NCBI GenBank assembly: GCA_024236175.1
Contig: JACKKY010000001.1
Span: 1,364,001 to 1,428,000, forward strand
DNA length: 64,000 bases
Reading direction: 5' to 3'
From: Novosphingobium sp.
GTDB lineage: Bacteria; Pseudomonadota; Alphaproteobacteria; Sphingomonadales; Sphingomonadaceae
Shown here: positions 8,213 through 17,565 of the stretch, in pieces
Layout of the letters: every line of letters begins with the position of its first letter
How positions within the stretch are numbered: position 1 is the stretch's first letter
Position numbers and translations under genes: made by a program
The notes under the pieces: model-generated
What the model saw: only the letters and a program-made list of their open reading frames with translations
Told to the model about the DNA's origin: nothing
Databases searched by the model: none

Positions 8213-9625
8213 ATGGACAATTTGCGCGGTCATTTTTCCGATCACGGCGATTCAGCCTACGACGCCGACGAATACGATCCGGGTGAAGACGAAACCGGTC
8301 GCGAGCCGCCGCCTGCCGCCATCGGCCAGGACGAGCGCCGCATGCAGGTGCGCGCCTACAATCACTGGGCCAGCCTGCTGGGAAACCGGCACTTTCCCGC
8401 AATCCGCGATCTCGAGCCCCATAACCTGCCCGATTTCGGCCCCTACAGCGTCCTGCTCGACTTCCGCCGCGGAATAGAAAACCCGGCGATCGACTTCCTT
8501 GGCGAGGCGCTTGCGGAAGAATGCGGCGCGCATGGCGACATCCGCCAGCTGGACGACGTGCCCAGCCGGTCGCTGCTTTCGCGGATCACCGACCACTACA
8601 TGCAGATTCTCGCCAATCAGGCGCCGATCGGCTTCGAAGCGGAATTCGTGAACCAGCGCGGCCAGACGATCCTGTATCGCGGCATTCTCCTGCCGTTCTC
8701 GAGCAACGACGAGACGATCGATTTCATCTACGGCGTGATCAACTGGAAAGAACTGGCCGACCAGCAGACAACCGACGAACTGCTGCTGGAAATCGACCAG
8801 GTCCTTGATTCGAAATCGGAAAAACCGCGCCACCAAGGACCTCTGACCGAGTGGGCGGATGGCCCGGCCGATACCTCAAGCATACTTGAGCTCGTCACGC
8901 CGGTCCCGACCGACGGCAGCGGGGTCGACTGGCCGGAGCCCGCCTTCGGCGATCCCGGCGCCGACGCGCCCCACCCGTCCGCCGGCCCCGATTCCGTTGC
9001 CGAACCGGGGGCGCAGCACATGGCGCTTGCCGACTGGCTGGCCTCTGCCCGTGAACTGGCGCAAGCCGCCAAGGGCAGCGAGGAACGTTCTCGCCAAGCG
9101 CTCTATGCCGCGATCGGCAGGGCCTATGATTTCTCGATCGCGGCGGCGGAAGCGCCCGCCGAATTCGAGGCGCTGGTCGCCGATGCCGGCCTCGCCGTGC
9201 AGGAACGCGCACCGATGACGCCGCTCGTCAAGCTGGTTTTCGGCGCGGATTACGACAAGACGCGCCTCACCGAATACGCCACCGCGCTCGGCCACGCGCA
9301 TCGCTTGGGTCTCGCCCGCGGGACCCTCGCCGATTACCTGTCCGGCGCCGAAGGCGGCCTCAAGGGCGTCGTGAACGCCGAACGGCGCCTGCGCCGCGAG
9401 GAAAGCGGCGTACCCGCAGCCGAAACCCGCAAGGCACCGCGCGACGCGATTGCGCGCAAGCTGCGGAAGCTGGAAACGCATACGCTGGGCGAAGTGGCCC
9501 ACGAAGGCAGCGAATTCACGCTTCTCGTCGCCCGCCGAATGCCCTCGGGCGAAGTGGCGGTGCTGGGTGAAGTGGCTGACGACGTGAAACTGCTCGAGCG
9601 CGCCGCCAGATATCTTATCAAATAG
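8213..9625 (+). CDS. PAS_5 domain-containing protein
   Basis: A 470-residue cytoplasmic protein. Residues about 45-185 (YNHWASLLGNRHFPAIRDL ... YRGILLPFSS) match the PAS_5 family seen in alphaproteobacteria. After an acidic, proline-rich linker (about 205-270) comes a mainly helical C-terminal region with no recognised domain. It has no kinase, cyclase or DNA-binding signature, so any sensory output is unknown. It lies alone between the MFS and M48 genes, preceded by a TTAACGGTTAA element 50 bases upstream. Confidence 0.72.
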   Translation: MDNLRGHFSDHGDSAYDADEYDPGEDETGREPPPAAIGQDERRMQVRAYNHWASLLGNRHFPAIRDLEPHNLPDFGPYSVLLDFRRGIENPAIDFLGEALAEECGAHGDIRQLDDVPSRSLLSRITDHYMQILANQAPIGFEAEFVNQRGQTILYRGILLPFSSNDETIDFIYGVINWKELADQQTTDELLLEIDQVLDSKSEKPRHQGPLTEWADGPADTSSILELVTPVPTDGSGVDWPEPAFGDPGADAPHPSAGPDSVAEPGAQHMALADWLASARELAQAAKGSEERSRQALYAAIGRAYDFSIAAAEAPAEFEALVADAGLAVQERAPMTPLVKLVFGADYDKTRLTEYATALGHAHRLGLARGTLADYLSGAEGGLKGVVNAERRLRREESGVPAAETRKAPRDAIARKLRKLETHTLGEVAHEGSEFTLLVARRMPSGEVAVLGEVADDVKLLERAARYLIK

Positions 9626-9751
9626 CCGTCCCGCACGGAGCGCCGATCTCGCTTTCATGCGGGCGGAACACCGTCTAGAATTGCGCGGATGGCGCAGAGC
9701 GGATTCTTGCTTCAGCACAGGTTAAGGCACGAACGGGCTAGGCGATTGCCG

Positions 9752-11104
9752 ATGCGCCTGCTGCCCGGCCTGCTAGCCCTTTTCGCCGCCCTGATCCTCG
9801 CGGCCCGCCCGGCCGCGGCGCAATCGATCCTGCGCGATGCCGAAACCGAAGCGCTGCTGGACGACATGGCGGCCCCGCTTGTCAGCGCCGCAGGCCTCGA
9901 TCCGAGAAACATGGACATCGTCCTGATCAACGATTCCTCGGTCAACGCCTTCGTGGCGGGCGGCCAGGCCGTCTATATCAACAGCGGCCTGATCAACACC
10001 GCAGACACCGCGAACGAGGTGCAGGGCGTGATCGCGCACGAGCTCGGCCACGTTACCGGCGGCCATGCCGTGATCAACGGCGGCGCCAAGGCGGCCAGCG
10101 GCATCAGCCTGCTGTCCCTCCTGCTGGGCGCGGCCGCCGCCGCGGCGGGCGGGGGCGAGGCGGCGATGGGCGTGCTCATGGCCGGCCAGCAGGCGGCGAT
10201 GGGCAAGTATCTCGCCTTCAGCCGGGCGCAGGAAGCGACTGCCGACGCTGCAGGCGCCAAGTATCTTTCCGAAGCGGGCATCACCGGCAAGGGTTCGATC
10301 GAGTTCTTCAAGAAGCTGGAGAACATGGAATACCGCTACGGCTATTTCCCGCGCGAAGGCGACGAGTTCTTCCGTACCCACCCGATGACCGGCGACCGCA
10401 TCGCCACGCTTCGGGACACCTATGAGAAGGACCCGGCCTGGAACAGGCCGAGCGATCCGACGATGGAGGAGCGCTTCCGGCGCGCCAAGGCGAAGCTGTT
10501 CGGCTATCTCGCGGAGCCCACAGACACGCTGCGGACCTATCCGGAAACGATGAACGACGTTCCGGCGCGCTATGCCAGGGCCTATGCCTTCCACAAGCAG
10601 GCGCATCTCGAAAAGGCGCTGGGCGAAGCCGATGCGCTGCTCGCCGGCGCCCCGAACGATCCCTATTTCCTGGAACTCAAGGGCCAGATCCTGCTGGAAG
10701 CGGGCAAGCCCGCCGAAGCGCTGGCCTCGCTGCGGCGCGCGACCGAGCTGACCAACAACCAGCCGCTTATCGCCACCCTGTTCGGCCACGCCCTGATCGC
10801 CAGCGAAGACCCCGACAATTTCGCCGAAGCCGAGCGTGTGCTCAAGGCTGCCGTCGCGCGCGACCGCGAGAACCCCTTCGCCTGGTACCAGCTCGGGGTC
10901 GTCTATGCCGCGAGGGGCGACATGGCCCGCGCCCGCCTGGCGAGCGCCGAGCAGCAGGTGCTGAGCTACCGGATGCCCGAAGCGCTGCGCAGCGCCGAAG
11001 CGGCCGAGGCCGTCCTGCCGAAGGGTTCGCCCGACTGGCTGCGGGCGCAGGATATCGCGCTGCAGGCCCGCGCCGCGATTGAACGCCAGAAGAAGAAAAA
11101 GTAG
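9752..11104 (+). CDS. M48 family periplasmic metalloprotease with TPR repeats (BepA-like)
   Basis: A 450-residue protein starting at the ATG at 9752, which gives a clean signal peptide (MRLLPGLLALFAALILA ... AAAQ). The zinc motif HELGH is at about residues 96-100, and the third ligand lies in the FSRAQEATADAAG stretch. The C-terminal third is helical TPR-like sequence. BepA/YfgC-type proteases degrade or help assemble outer-membrane proteins such as LptD. The DsbA-like gene follows nine bases later, so both probably serve envelope protein quality control. Confidence 0.88.
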   Translation: MRLLPGLLALFAALILAARPAAAQSILRDAETEALLDDMAAPLVSAAGLDPRNMDIVLINDSSVNAFVAGGQAVYINSGLINTADTANEVQGVIAHELGHVTGGHAVINGGAKAASGISLLSLLLGAAAAAAGGGEAAMGVLMAGQQAAMGKYLAFSRAQEATADAAGAKYLSEAGITGKGSIEFFKKLENMEYRYGYFPREGDEFFRTHPMTGDRIATLRDTYEKDPAWNRPSDPTMEERFRRAKAKLFGYLAEPTDTLRTYPETMNDVPARYARAYAFHKQAHLEKALGEADALLAGAPNDPYFLELKGQILLEAGKPAEALASLRRATELTNNQPLIATLFGHALIASEDPDNFAEAERVLKAAVARDRENPFAWYQLGVVYAARGDMARARLASAEQQVLSYRMPEALRSAEAAEAVLPKGSPDWLRAQDIALQARAAIERQKKKK

Positions 11105-11113
11105 GGCGCGACG

Positions 11114-11881
11114 ATGAATTCCGGACCGCCAGTTCCCGGCAAGCGGGTGTTGCCTGCCATTATCGGGGCAGTGCTGTTGCTGGCGGGCGTCGCCGGCGGC
11201 TGGTTCTGGCACGCGGCAAGGACCAAGGCCGATCCGGCTTCCGCGCTCGACGCGGGGGACCGGGCGGCCATCGAACAGGTCGTCCACGACTATATCCTCG
11301 AAAATCCCGAAATCCTGCCGCAAGCGATGGAAAACCTGCGCCTGCGCGAGAACAGCGAGCGCCTCGCCTCGATCCGCGACGACGTCCAGGCTCCCTATCC
11401 CGGTGCCGTACTGGGCAATCCCGAAGGCAAGGTCACGCTTGTCGAATTCACCGATTTCGCCTGCGGATATTGCCGCCAGAGCGTAGCCGACGTTGAGCAG
11501 CTGATCGCCGCCAATCCCGACCTGCGCATCGTCATCCGGGAATTGCCGATCCTGAGCCCGCAGAGCGCCGATGCCGCGCGGTGGGCACTGGCCGCCGCGG
11601 ACCAGGGCAAATATGCGGCTTTCCACCACGCGATGTTCGCTGCCGGACGGCCCGGCCCGGAAACCATCCAGGCGGCCGCCCGCGCGGCCGGGCTGGACAT
11701 GGAGCGCGCAAAGGCTGCGCTTTCGTCTCCCCGAATCGCGGCGGAACTCGACCGCAATTTCGAATTCGCCCGGCAGCTCGGCTTCGAAGGCACGCCGAGC
11801 TGGATCTCGGGAGACCAGCTGCTCTCCGGCGCGGTCGGCAAGGACGTCCTGGCCGACGCGATCGTGAAGGCACGCCGCTAA
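11114..11881 (+). CDS. DsbA family thiol oxidoreductase/isomerase
   Basis: A 255-residue protein with one N-terminal membrane anchor (about residues 11-33), a helical stretch, then a thioredoxin-like DsbA domain. The active site is CGYC (117-120) in the context EFTDFACGYC, and the cis-proline region is EGTPSW. It resembles Com1/DsbA-like periplasmic proteins that make or shuffle disulfides. It is probably co-transcribed with the M48 protease. Confidence 0.88.
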   Translation: MNSGPPVPGKRVLPAIIGAVLLLAGVAGGWFWHAARTKADPASALDAGDRAAIEQVVHDYILENPEILPQAMENLRLRENSERLASIRDDVQAPYPGAVLGNPEGKVTLVEFTDFACGYCRQSVADVEQLIAANPDLRIVIRELPILSPQSADAARWALAAADQGKYAAFHHAMFAAGRPGPETIQAAARAAGLDMERAKAALSSPRIAAELDRNFEFARQLGFEGTPSWISGDQLLSGAVGKDVLADAIVKARR

Positions 11882-11934
11882 TCCGCCGGTCGTCCGACAT
11901 TTCCGCTGTTCCGTTTTTCGGCTAAAGAACGCTC

Positions 11935-13095
11935 ATGGCCGTATTGCCGATCCAACCGATACCGTTCTTCGCCAACAAGAACCAGGCGTTCTGGCGCCTG
12001 CAGCTGGCGGGATGGGGCGGCGCGATGCTCCTTCGCGCGATGTCGGCGCTGGCCAACGCGCAGCCGATGTCGTTCCTCGTACTGGTGCTGATCGCCACGA
12101 TCACCGGCTTTTCGATCTCGCTGCTGCTGTCGGTGATCTATCGCCAGCTGATTGCGAAAAGGCCGCTGGTCACCTGGGGCGTGACAGCGCTCGTCCTTCC
12201 GTTCGCCGTCGGCGTGCACGCTTTCATCGATGCCTGGGTCATCTCGCTCTACCGCACCGAAAGCGAAGCGAGCTTCGCCCAGCTCTTCATCGGCGTTTTC
12301 TACCTCGATGCGACCCTGCTGGGCGCCTGGTCAGCGCTGTACTATGCCATCAACTTCTTCCTGCAGGTGGAGGAACAGAACGACCAGCTCATGCGTCTCG
12401 AGACGCAGGCGACCAGCGCCCAGCTGGCCATGCTGCGCTACCAGCTCAACCCGCATTTCCTGTTCAACACGCTCAATTCGATCTCGACGCTGGTGCTGCT
12501 CAAGCAGACCGAACCCGCCAATGCGATGCTGAGCCGGCTGTCCTCGTTCCTGCGCTATACGCTGATCAACGAGCCCGGGGGACGCGTAACCGTGGCGCAG
12601 GAGGTTGAAACCCTGAAGCTCTATCTCGACATTGAGCGCATGCGTTTCGAGGACCGGCTTCGCACGACATTCCGCATCGAGCCCGCCTCGGAAGAAGCCC
12701 TGCTGCCCTCGCTCCTGCTGCAGCCGCTGGTCGAAAACGCCATCAAATATGCGGTCACGCCGCAGGAAAGCGGCGCCGAGATCACGATCACGACGCAACT
12801 CGTCGGGCAGAAGCTTCACATCACCGTCTCCGACACCGGCCCGGGCTTGCAAAGCGGCGCGGCCAGCAACAGGCTGTCGGGCGTCACCTACGATGGAGGC
12901 GAGCCGGTCTCCACAGGCGTCGGCCTGGCAAATATCCGCGACCGGCTCGCACAGGCCTATGGCGAAAACCACCGGTTCGAAACGATCGAGCCCCCCGAGG
13001 GCGGTTTCGCCGTGGTCATCGAGATACCCTTCGAAAAGCAGGAGGCGCTGGGACAGCCCTCCGAACAACCAAGGCTGGCCGTCGCGGCCGGCTGA
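11935..13095 (+). CDS. LytS/YehU-type sensor histidine kinase
   Basis: A 386-residue kinase with four or five N-terminal membrane helices (about 25-145), then the His_kinase phospho-acceptor motif QLNPHFLFNTLNSIS (His174) and a HATPase domain with LVENAIKYAV and GVGLANIRDRL. It has no periplasmic sensor domain, so it probably senses a membrane-linked signal. It precedes its LytTR response regulator by 36 bases, a standard two-component pair. The target genes are unknown. Confidence 0.9.
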   Translation: MAVLPIQPIPFFANKNQAFWRLQLAGWGGAMLLRAMSALANAQPMSFLVLVLIATITGFSISLLLSVIYRQLIAKRPLVTWGVTALVLPFAVGVHAFIDAWVISLYRTESEASFAQLFIGVFYLDATLLGAWSALYYAINFFLQVEEQNDQLMRLETQATSAQLAMLRYQLNPHFLFNTLNSISTLVLLKQTEPANAMLSRLSSFLRYTLINEPGGRVTVAQEVETLKLYLDIERMRFEDRLRTTFRIEPASEEALLPSLLLQPLVENAIKYAVTPQESGAEITITTQLVGQKLHITVSDTGPGLQSGAASNRLSGVTYDGGEPVSTGVGLANIRDRLAQAYGENHRFETIEPPEGGFAVVIEIPFEKQEALGQPSEQPRLAVAAG

Positions 13096-13131
13096 CATCC
13101 TACCGATGAGTGAAAAACCCGAGATTATTGC

Positions 13132-13929
13132 ATGAGCATTCGCACGATTCTGGTCGACGACGAAAAACTGGCCGTTCAGGGCCTTCAGTTGCGTCTCGAA
13201 AAATTCCCCGATGTCGAGATCATCGACACCTGTTCGAACGGCCGCGAGGCCATCCGCAAGATCAAGACGGAAAAGCCCGACCTTGTATTCCTCGATATCC
13301 AGATGCCGGGATTCGACGGCTTCAGCGTCGTCAAGGGCGTGATGGAAATCGAGCCTCCGCTGTTCGTGTTCGTGACCGCCTATCAGGAACACGCCGTTCG
13401 CGCCTTCGAGGCCAATGCCGTGAACTACCTGATGAAACCGGTGGAAGAGGACAAGCTTGCCGACACGCTTGACCGGGTCCGCACCCGCATCACCGAGAAG
13501 CGCTCGGCCGAAGAGGCGGAGAAGCTGAAGAACGTGCTGGCCGAAGTCGCGCCCGACGTGGTCGAGGCCCTGCCGGACGAGGTGGAAGCCAACACCACGC
13601 GCTACGAGAAGCTGATCAACGTCAAGGATCGCGGCCAGATCTTCCGGATCGATGTCGACACGATCGAGCATATCGAGGCGGCGGGCGACTATATGTGCAT
13701 CCGCACCGCTGACAATTCGCTGATCCTGCGCGAGACGATGAAAGATCTCGAACGCCGGCTGGACCCGCGGATTTTCCAGCGCGTCCACCGTTCGACCATC
13801 GTGAACCTGAACCAGGTGCGGCAGGTGAAGCCGCATACCAACGGCGAATGCTTCCTGATCCTTGAATCGGGCGCGCAGGTTAAAGTGAGCCGTTCCTATC
13901 GCGACGTGATCGCCCGCTTCGTGCACTGA
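13132..13929 (+). CDS. LytTR family response regulator
   Basis: A 265-residue regulator. The receiver domain occupies residues 1-120, with acidic pair D9/D10, phospho-acceptor D55 (LVFLDIQMPG) and the conserved Thr/Lys (FVTAY, LMKPVEE). The LytTR DNA-binding domain lies at about 155-265 (HIEAAGDYMCIRT ... IFQRVHRSTIVNL). It is the evident partner of the upstream LytS-type kinase. Confidence 0.92.
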   Translation: MSIRTILVDDEKLAVQGLQLRLEKFPDVEIIDTCSNGREAIRKIKTEKPDLVFLDIQMPGFDGFSVVKGVMEIEPPLFVFVTAYQEHAVRAFEANAVNYLMKPVEEDKLADTLDRVRTRITEKRSAEEAEKLKNVLAEVAPDVVEALPDEVEANTTRYEKLINVKDRGQIFRIDVDTIEHIEAAGDYMCIRTADNSLILRETMKDLERRLDPRIFQRVHRSTIVNLNQVRQVKPHTNGECFLILESGAQVKVSRSYRDVIARFVH

Positions 13930-14048
13930 TTTTCCGGGCCTCAAGCGCCGGCGGCCGCATCCGCGGCCTTGGCTTTCCTCCCCGCTGACGCGCTCCGGGC
14001 GCGCGGTCGCGCTTGCGGTCCTTGCGGACCGGATTAAGGGAAGGTGTC

Positions 14049-14909
14049 ATGGCTTTTACCCTTCCCGGCTTCGACCTCGACGCGTTCGTTGATGCAACGC
14101 TGGCCGAAGACCTTGGCGTCGGGCTGCCCGGAGGCGGGCATGACGTCACTTCGGAAAGCGTGATCCCGGCCGACGCCCGCTTTTCCGGCGTGATGGACAG
14201 CCGCGACGAAATCGTCGTCGCCGGCCTCCCGATCGCCGCAGCCTTTTTCCGCAAGCTCGACCCCGCCATCGAAATCGAGATGCTGGCGACGGACGGCGAG
14301 CGCGTTCCCGCCGGTGCCGACCTGATGCGGCTGACCGGCAATGCGCGGGCCATGCTGACGGCGGAGCGCAGCGCACTCAACACGGCCCAGCACCTGTCCG
14401 GCATCGCCACGATGACGCGGAGCTATGTCGAGGCGATGGGCGAGACCGGGGCCGTGCTGCTGGATACCCGCAAGACGATTCCCGGGCTGAGACACCTCGA
14501 AAAATACGCGACGCGCATCGGCGGGGCCCAGAACCACCGCCTGGGCCTGTGGGATGCGGCGATGATCAAGGACAATCACGTGCTGGTCGCCGGCGGCGTC
14601 GGCGAAGCGGTCAGGCGCGCGAAGGAAGCGGGCGTCGCCCGCATCATCTGCGAAGTGGACCGGTTAGATCAGATCGAGCCGGCGCTGGCGGCCGGCGCAA
14701 ACCACCTGCTGCTCGACAACATGGCGCCCGACCGGCTGCGCGAGGCACTGGCGCTGGTTTCCGGCCGGGTGCCTTGCGAGGCTTCGGGGGGCGTGACGCT
14801 GGAAACGATCGGCGCCATCGCCGCGACCGGCGTGGATTTCATTTCGGTCGGACGCCTCACGCAAAGCGCGCCCGCCGCCGATATCGGGCTGGATTTCACC
14901 CCGCTATGA
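14049..14909 (+). CDS. nadC: Nicotinate-nucleotide pyrophosphorylase (carboxylating)
   Basis: A 286-residue enzyme that makes nicotinate mononucleotide from quinolinate and PRPP in NAD synthesis. Hallmarks are HDVTSE near the N-terminus, LNTAQHLSGIAT, LDTRKTIPGLRHLEKYA, the basic stretch with NHRLGLWDAAMIKDNH, and the barrel end EASGGVTLETI...FISVGRLTQSA. AAGG lies before the ATG at 14049. Its stop overlaps the RNase T2 start (ATGA), suggesting translational coupling. Confidence 0.95.
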   Translation: MAFTLPGFDLDAFVDATLAEDLGVGLPGGGHDVTSESVIPADARFSGVMDSRDEIVVAGLPIAAAFFRKLDPAIEIEMLATDGERVPAGADLMRLTGNARAMLTAERSALNTAQHLSGIATMTRSYVEAMGETGAVLLDTRKTIPGLRHLEKYATRIGGAQNHRLGLWDAAMIKDNHVLVAGGVGEAVRRAKEAGVARIICEVDRLDQIEPALAAGANHLLLDNMAPDRLREALALVSGRVPCEASGGVTLETIGAIAATGVDFISVGRLTQSAPAADIGLDFTPL

Positions 14910-15607
14910 AACCTGTGCACTTGGCGATGCTGGCGGCGGCCGCCCTGCCCACGCCCGCGCTTGCCCAGGCCTACCAATGCACCCTGCCGCAGCGGATCGA
15001 GCGTCCGCGCCCGGCCGTGCCCGACGGGCCGGTCCGGCGCGTGCCCGTTGCCTCCTACATCCTCGCCGCGAGCTGGTCGCCGGAATATTGCCGGATGGCC
15101 CGCAACAAGGGCTCGATGCAATGTTCGGGCAGGAACGGCCGATTCGGCTTCGTACTGCACGGACTGTGGCCGGAAGCGCGCAACGGCCCGCCCCCGCAAT
15201 GGTGCGCAACCGCTCCGCGCCCTTCGCCCGACCTCATCCGCCGCAACCTGTGCATGACCCCGGTGCCCTGGCTGCTAGAGCACGAATGGGCCAAGCACGG
15301 CAGCTGCATGGTGAAAAAGCCCGAGACCTATTTCAAGGTCAGCGCGATCCTGTGGCGCTCGCTGCGCTGGCCGGACGCGGACCGCCTGTCGCGAAAAAAG
15401 GGACTGACGGCGGGCGACCTGCGGGGTGCCTTCGTGCGCGCCAATCCGGCCTGGAAAGCGGGCCAGGTCGGCATTGTGACCAGCCGCAACGGCTGGCTGC
15501 GCGCGATTCATCTCTGCTACGGGCGCGATTTCATGCCGAGAAACTGTCCCCGCCGCAATTTCGGGTCTGCCGACAGGACGCCGCTCAAGATCTGGCGGGG
15601 CCTCTAG
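14906..15607 (+). CDS. Ribonuclease T2 family protein
   Basis: A 233-residue protein with a signal peptide (MKPVHLAMLAAAALPTPALAQ). It carries both catalytic blocks of RNase T2: FVLHGLWPE (CAS-1) and HEWAKHGSC (CAS-2), each with its catalytic histidine. It therefore likely cuts RNA in the periplasm. Its ATG overlaps the nadC stop by four bases, and its stop overlaps convergent tadA by four bases. Confidence 0.9.
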   Translation: MKPVHLAMLAAAALPTPALAQAYQCTLPQRIERPRPAVPDGPVRRVPVASYILAASWSPEYCRMARNKGSMQCSGRNGRFGFVLHGLWPEARNGPPPQWCATAPRPSPDLIRRNLCMTPVPWLLEHEWAKHGSCMVKKPETYFKVSAILWRSLRWPDADRLSRKKGLTAGDLRGAFVRANPAWKAGQVGIVTSRNGWLRAIHLCYGRDFMPRNCPRRNFGSADRTPLKIWRGL

Positions 15608-16059
15608 CGCCTCTCCCTGAAGAACTCCCTGAGCAGTTCCGCCGCCTGGGCTTCGCCCATTCCGGCATAGACTTCCGGGCGGTGCAGGCACCGCTCCTGC
15701 TCGAAGACGCGCGCACCGTGCTCCACCGCGCCGCCCTTGGGGTCCGAAGCGCCGTAGTAGAGCCGGGCGATGCGGGCATGGGCGATGGCGCCCGCGCACA
15801 TCGCACAAGGCTCCAGCGTGACCCACAGCTCGCAGCCTTCGAGGCGCTCTCCGCCGAGCTTCGCCGCTGCCTGGCGAATCACCAGCATTTCGGCATGGGC
15901 CGTGGGATCCCGCAGCGTACGGGGCGCGTTATGGGCGGAGGCGATCAGCTCGCCATCCTTGATCACGACGGCCCCGACCGGCACTTCCCCCGCGCTTTGC
16001 GCCTCGCGCGCCTGGGCCAGAGCAAGCACCATCGGTTCGGGTAGCGGCCACTTCGTCAT
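15604..16059 (-). CDS. tadA: tRNA adenosine(34) deaminase
   Basis: A 151-residue zinc deaminase. The catalytic HAE is at 55-57 and the zinc cysteines lie in PCAMC (84-88), with VGAVVIKDGE before them. Length and motifs fit TadA, which converts A34 to inosine in tRNA-Arg(ACG); other nucleoside deaminases are less likely. It is convergent with the RNase T2 gene. Confidence 0.9.
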   Translation of the reverse strand: MTKWPLPEPMVLALAQAREAQSAGEVPVGAVVIKDGELIASAHNAPRTLRDPTAHAEMLVIRQAAAKLGGERLEGCELWVTLEPCAMCAGAIAHARIARLYYGASDPKGGAVEHGARVFEQERCLHRPEVYAGMGEAQAAELLREFFRERR

Positions 16060-16081
16060 GCTGCGCGCTTGCCCCGCACGC

Positions 16082-16111
16082 CTTGACCATTCAAGGGTGA
16101 ATCGCTAATGG
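16082..16111 (+). promoter_or_regulatory. Candidate rpmB promoter
   Basis: CTTGAC (16082-16087) is followed 16 bases later by GCTAAT (16104-16109). This resembles the alphaproteobacterial housekeeping -35 (TTGAC) and the GCTA-type -10. It lies 50 bases before the rpmB start in the only gap that could hold that promoter. Spacing is slightly long for the Caulobacter consensus. Confidence 0.42.
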
Positions 16112-16159
16112 CGCGCCTTCCCGTAATCTACGGCACAATCTTTCGAAGCGAGTAAGCAC

Positions 16160-16447
16160 ATGTCCCGCATCTGCGAACTGACCGGCAAGGGCCGCCAGGT
16201 CGGCAACAATGTCAGCCACGCCAACAACAAGACCAAGCGCGTGTTCCTGCCCAATCTGCAGAACGTCACGCTGATGTCGGAAGGGCTGGACCGCAGCTAC
16301 AAGTTCCGCGTCTCCACGCACGGCCTGCGTTCGGTCGAGCATGTCGGCGGCCTCGACAACTGGCTGCTGAAGACTTCCGATGCGAAGCTCAGCCCGCGCG
16401 CGCTGAAAGTGAAGCGCGAGCTGGTCAAGAAGCAGAAGGCTGCCTGA
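16160..16447 (+). CDS. rpmB: 50S ribosomal protein L28
   Basis: A 95-residue protein with the L28 N-terminus SRICELTGKGRQVGNNVSHANNK's typical pattern (Cys5, GKG, SHAN) and the motif KTKRVFLPNLQ. The C-terminus is a Lys/Arg-rich helix. It is monocistronic, with a strong hairpin terminator directly after the stop. Confidence 0.96.
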   Translation: MSRICELTGKGRQVGNNVSHANNKTKRVFLPNLQNVTLMSEGLDRSYKFRVSTHGLRSVEHVGGLDNWLLKTSDAKLSPRALKVKRELVKKQKAA

Positions 16448-16451
16448 GGCC

Positions 16452-16483
16452 GAAGCCCTCCAGGGGGCTTCAGTCTGATTTTT
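16452..16483 (+). terminator. Rho-independent terminator of rpmB
   Basis: GAAGCCC (16452-16458) pairs with GGGCTTC (16465-16471), followed by GATTTTT (16477-16483). The hairpin begins five bases after the rpmB stop and overlaps the 3' end of the convergent gene. Confidence 0.85.
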
Positions 16484-17513
16484 CCGGAAGGCGCGCGGGT
16501 CGTTCGCGCGCTTTTCTGTTTGCGGCAGGCAGGTCGGCCGGATCGAGCACAAGCTTCCACAGCACCGTGCCTTGCAGCGCCGCACCGTTGTCGTCCGAGA
16601 TCAGCCAGACCGTCAGCCTGCCGTCCTCGCGCGGCGCGATCGCCATCCCCTCGAAATTGTCGACCGGCAGGACCGATGCGAGCCTCGCGACGGCAATGCC
16701 CTGCCATGGTTCGCCGGCCCTGATTGCGGCCGGGTCGGCCAGGATGATACGGCCGGCGAAGCGCGGCGGGAAGGGCCACACCACCCGGCGCATCAGGATG
16801 AGCACCCGCCCGTCCGGAATCTGGGCCATATCGGTAGGGCTGAAACCGCGCGGCCCGACAAATTCGAAGCTCACGGGCTCCGCCACCTCGACCGGATCGC
16901 CGGGGAACAGCAGCGCCCGGTGACGGCGGTCCTCGGTGGTACCGCTGAACCCTTCGCGAAGCGCCAGGAACCGCCCGTCGGCCAGCCGCGTCATCGCTTC
17001 AGGCCCCGAATTGGCACCCCAGTCACGCATTGCGGCGGGTTCCACCGTCACGGCATCGGAGAAGGCGCTGTCATGGCGGGAAATGGCGTTGCGATATTCC
17101 CAGCCGATCCAGATGGTGCCCGAGGCCGGATCGATCGTTGCGGCCTCGGCATCTCGATTCTTCTTCAGCATCGATGTGCTGGCGTGGATCGGCCGGATCA
17201 AGGGCGGCGATGCGGGCGAGCCGGGAGGCGAGAAGCCGAGCATGAAACCCCGGTCGCTGAAAGCCAGCAGTCGGCCCTTTCCGGGCGCCACCAGCGCCGA
17301 ATAGCTTCCGAAGTCCTCATGGGCGCTGTGCAGCCGCCATGCGGCCTCCAGCTCGAAGGGAGCCAGGTGAGCCGCAAGCTCGGCCCTTGCCGGAAGCCGT
17401 ACCTGATCGAAGCGCAGATCCAGATCGTAGCTGGGGGGCGGCAGCGCCTGACGCAGCCAGGTGCCGGGGGCCAGGGCAGCGGCGAGGATCAGCAAGGCGA
17501 GCAAGCGGCGCAC
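16470..17513 (-). CDS. Esterase-like activity of phytase family protein
   Basis: A 347-residue exported protein with an N-terminal signal or anchor (MRRLLALLILAAALAPG). The body reads as a beta-propeller (SYSALVAPGKGRLLAFSDRG, GPEAMTRLADGRFLALREG, NFEGMAIAPREDG), matching the esterase-like phytase family. The biochemical substrate of this family is not firmly known. It ends inside the rpmB terminator and is followed on its own strand by nothing co-directional. Confidence 0.8.
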   Translation of the reverse strand: MRRLLALLILAAALAPGTWLRQALPPPSYDLDLRFDQVRLPARAELAAHLAPFELEAAWRLHSAHEDFGSYSALVAPGKGRLLAFSDRGFMLGFSPPGSPASPPLIRPIHASTSMLKKNRDAEAATIDPASGTIWIGWEYRNAISRHDSAFSDAVTVEPAAMRDWGANSGPEAMTRLADGRFLALREGFSGTTEDRRHRALLFPGDPVEVAEPVSFEFVGPRGFSPTDMAQIPDGRVLILMRRVVWPFPPRFAGRIILADPAAIRAGEPWQGIAVARLASVLPVDNFEGMAIAPREDGRLTVWLISDDNGAALQGTVLWKLVLDPADLPAANRKARERPARLPEKSD

Positions 17514-17565
17514 GGGTCACGCCAATAGACACTGTTTCATGCGCGAGGAAGCGATGCGCAATCGC

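Noticed and set aside
9773..11629. A 618-residue minus-strand frame opposite the M48 and DsbA-like genes
   Set aside because: Both plus-strand genes carry intact catalytic motifs; the antisense frame shows none.
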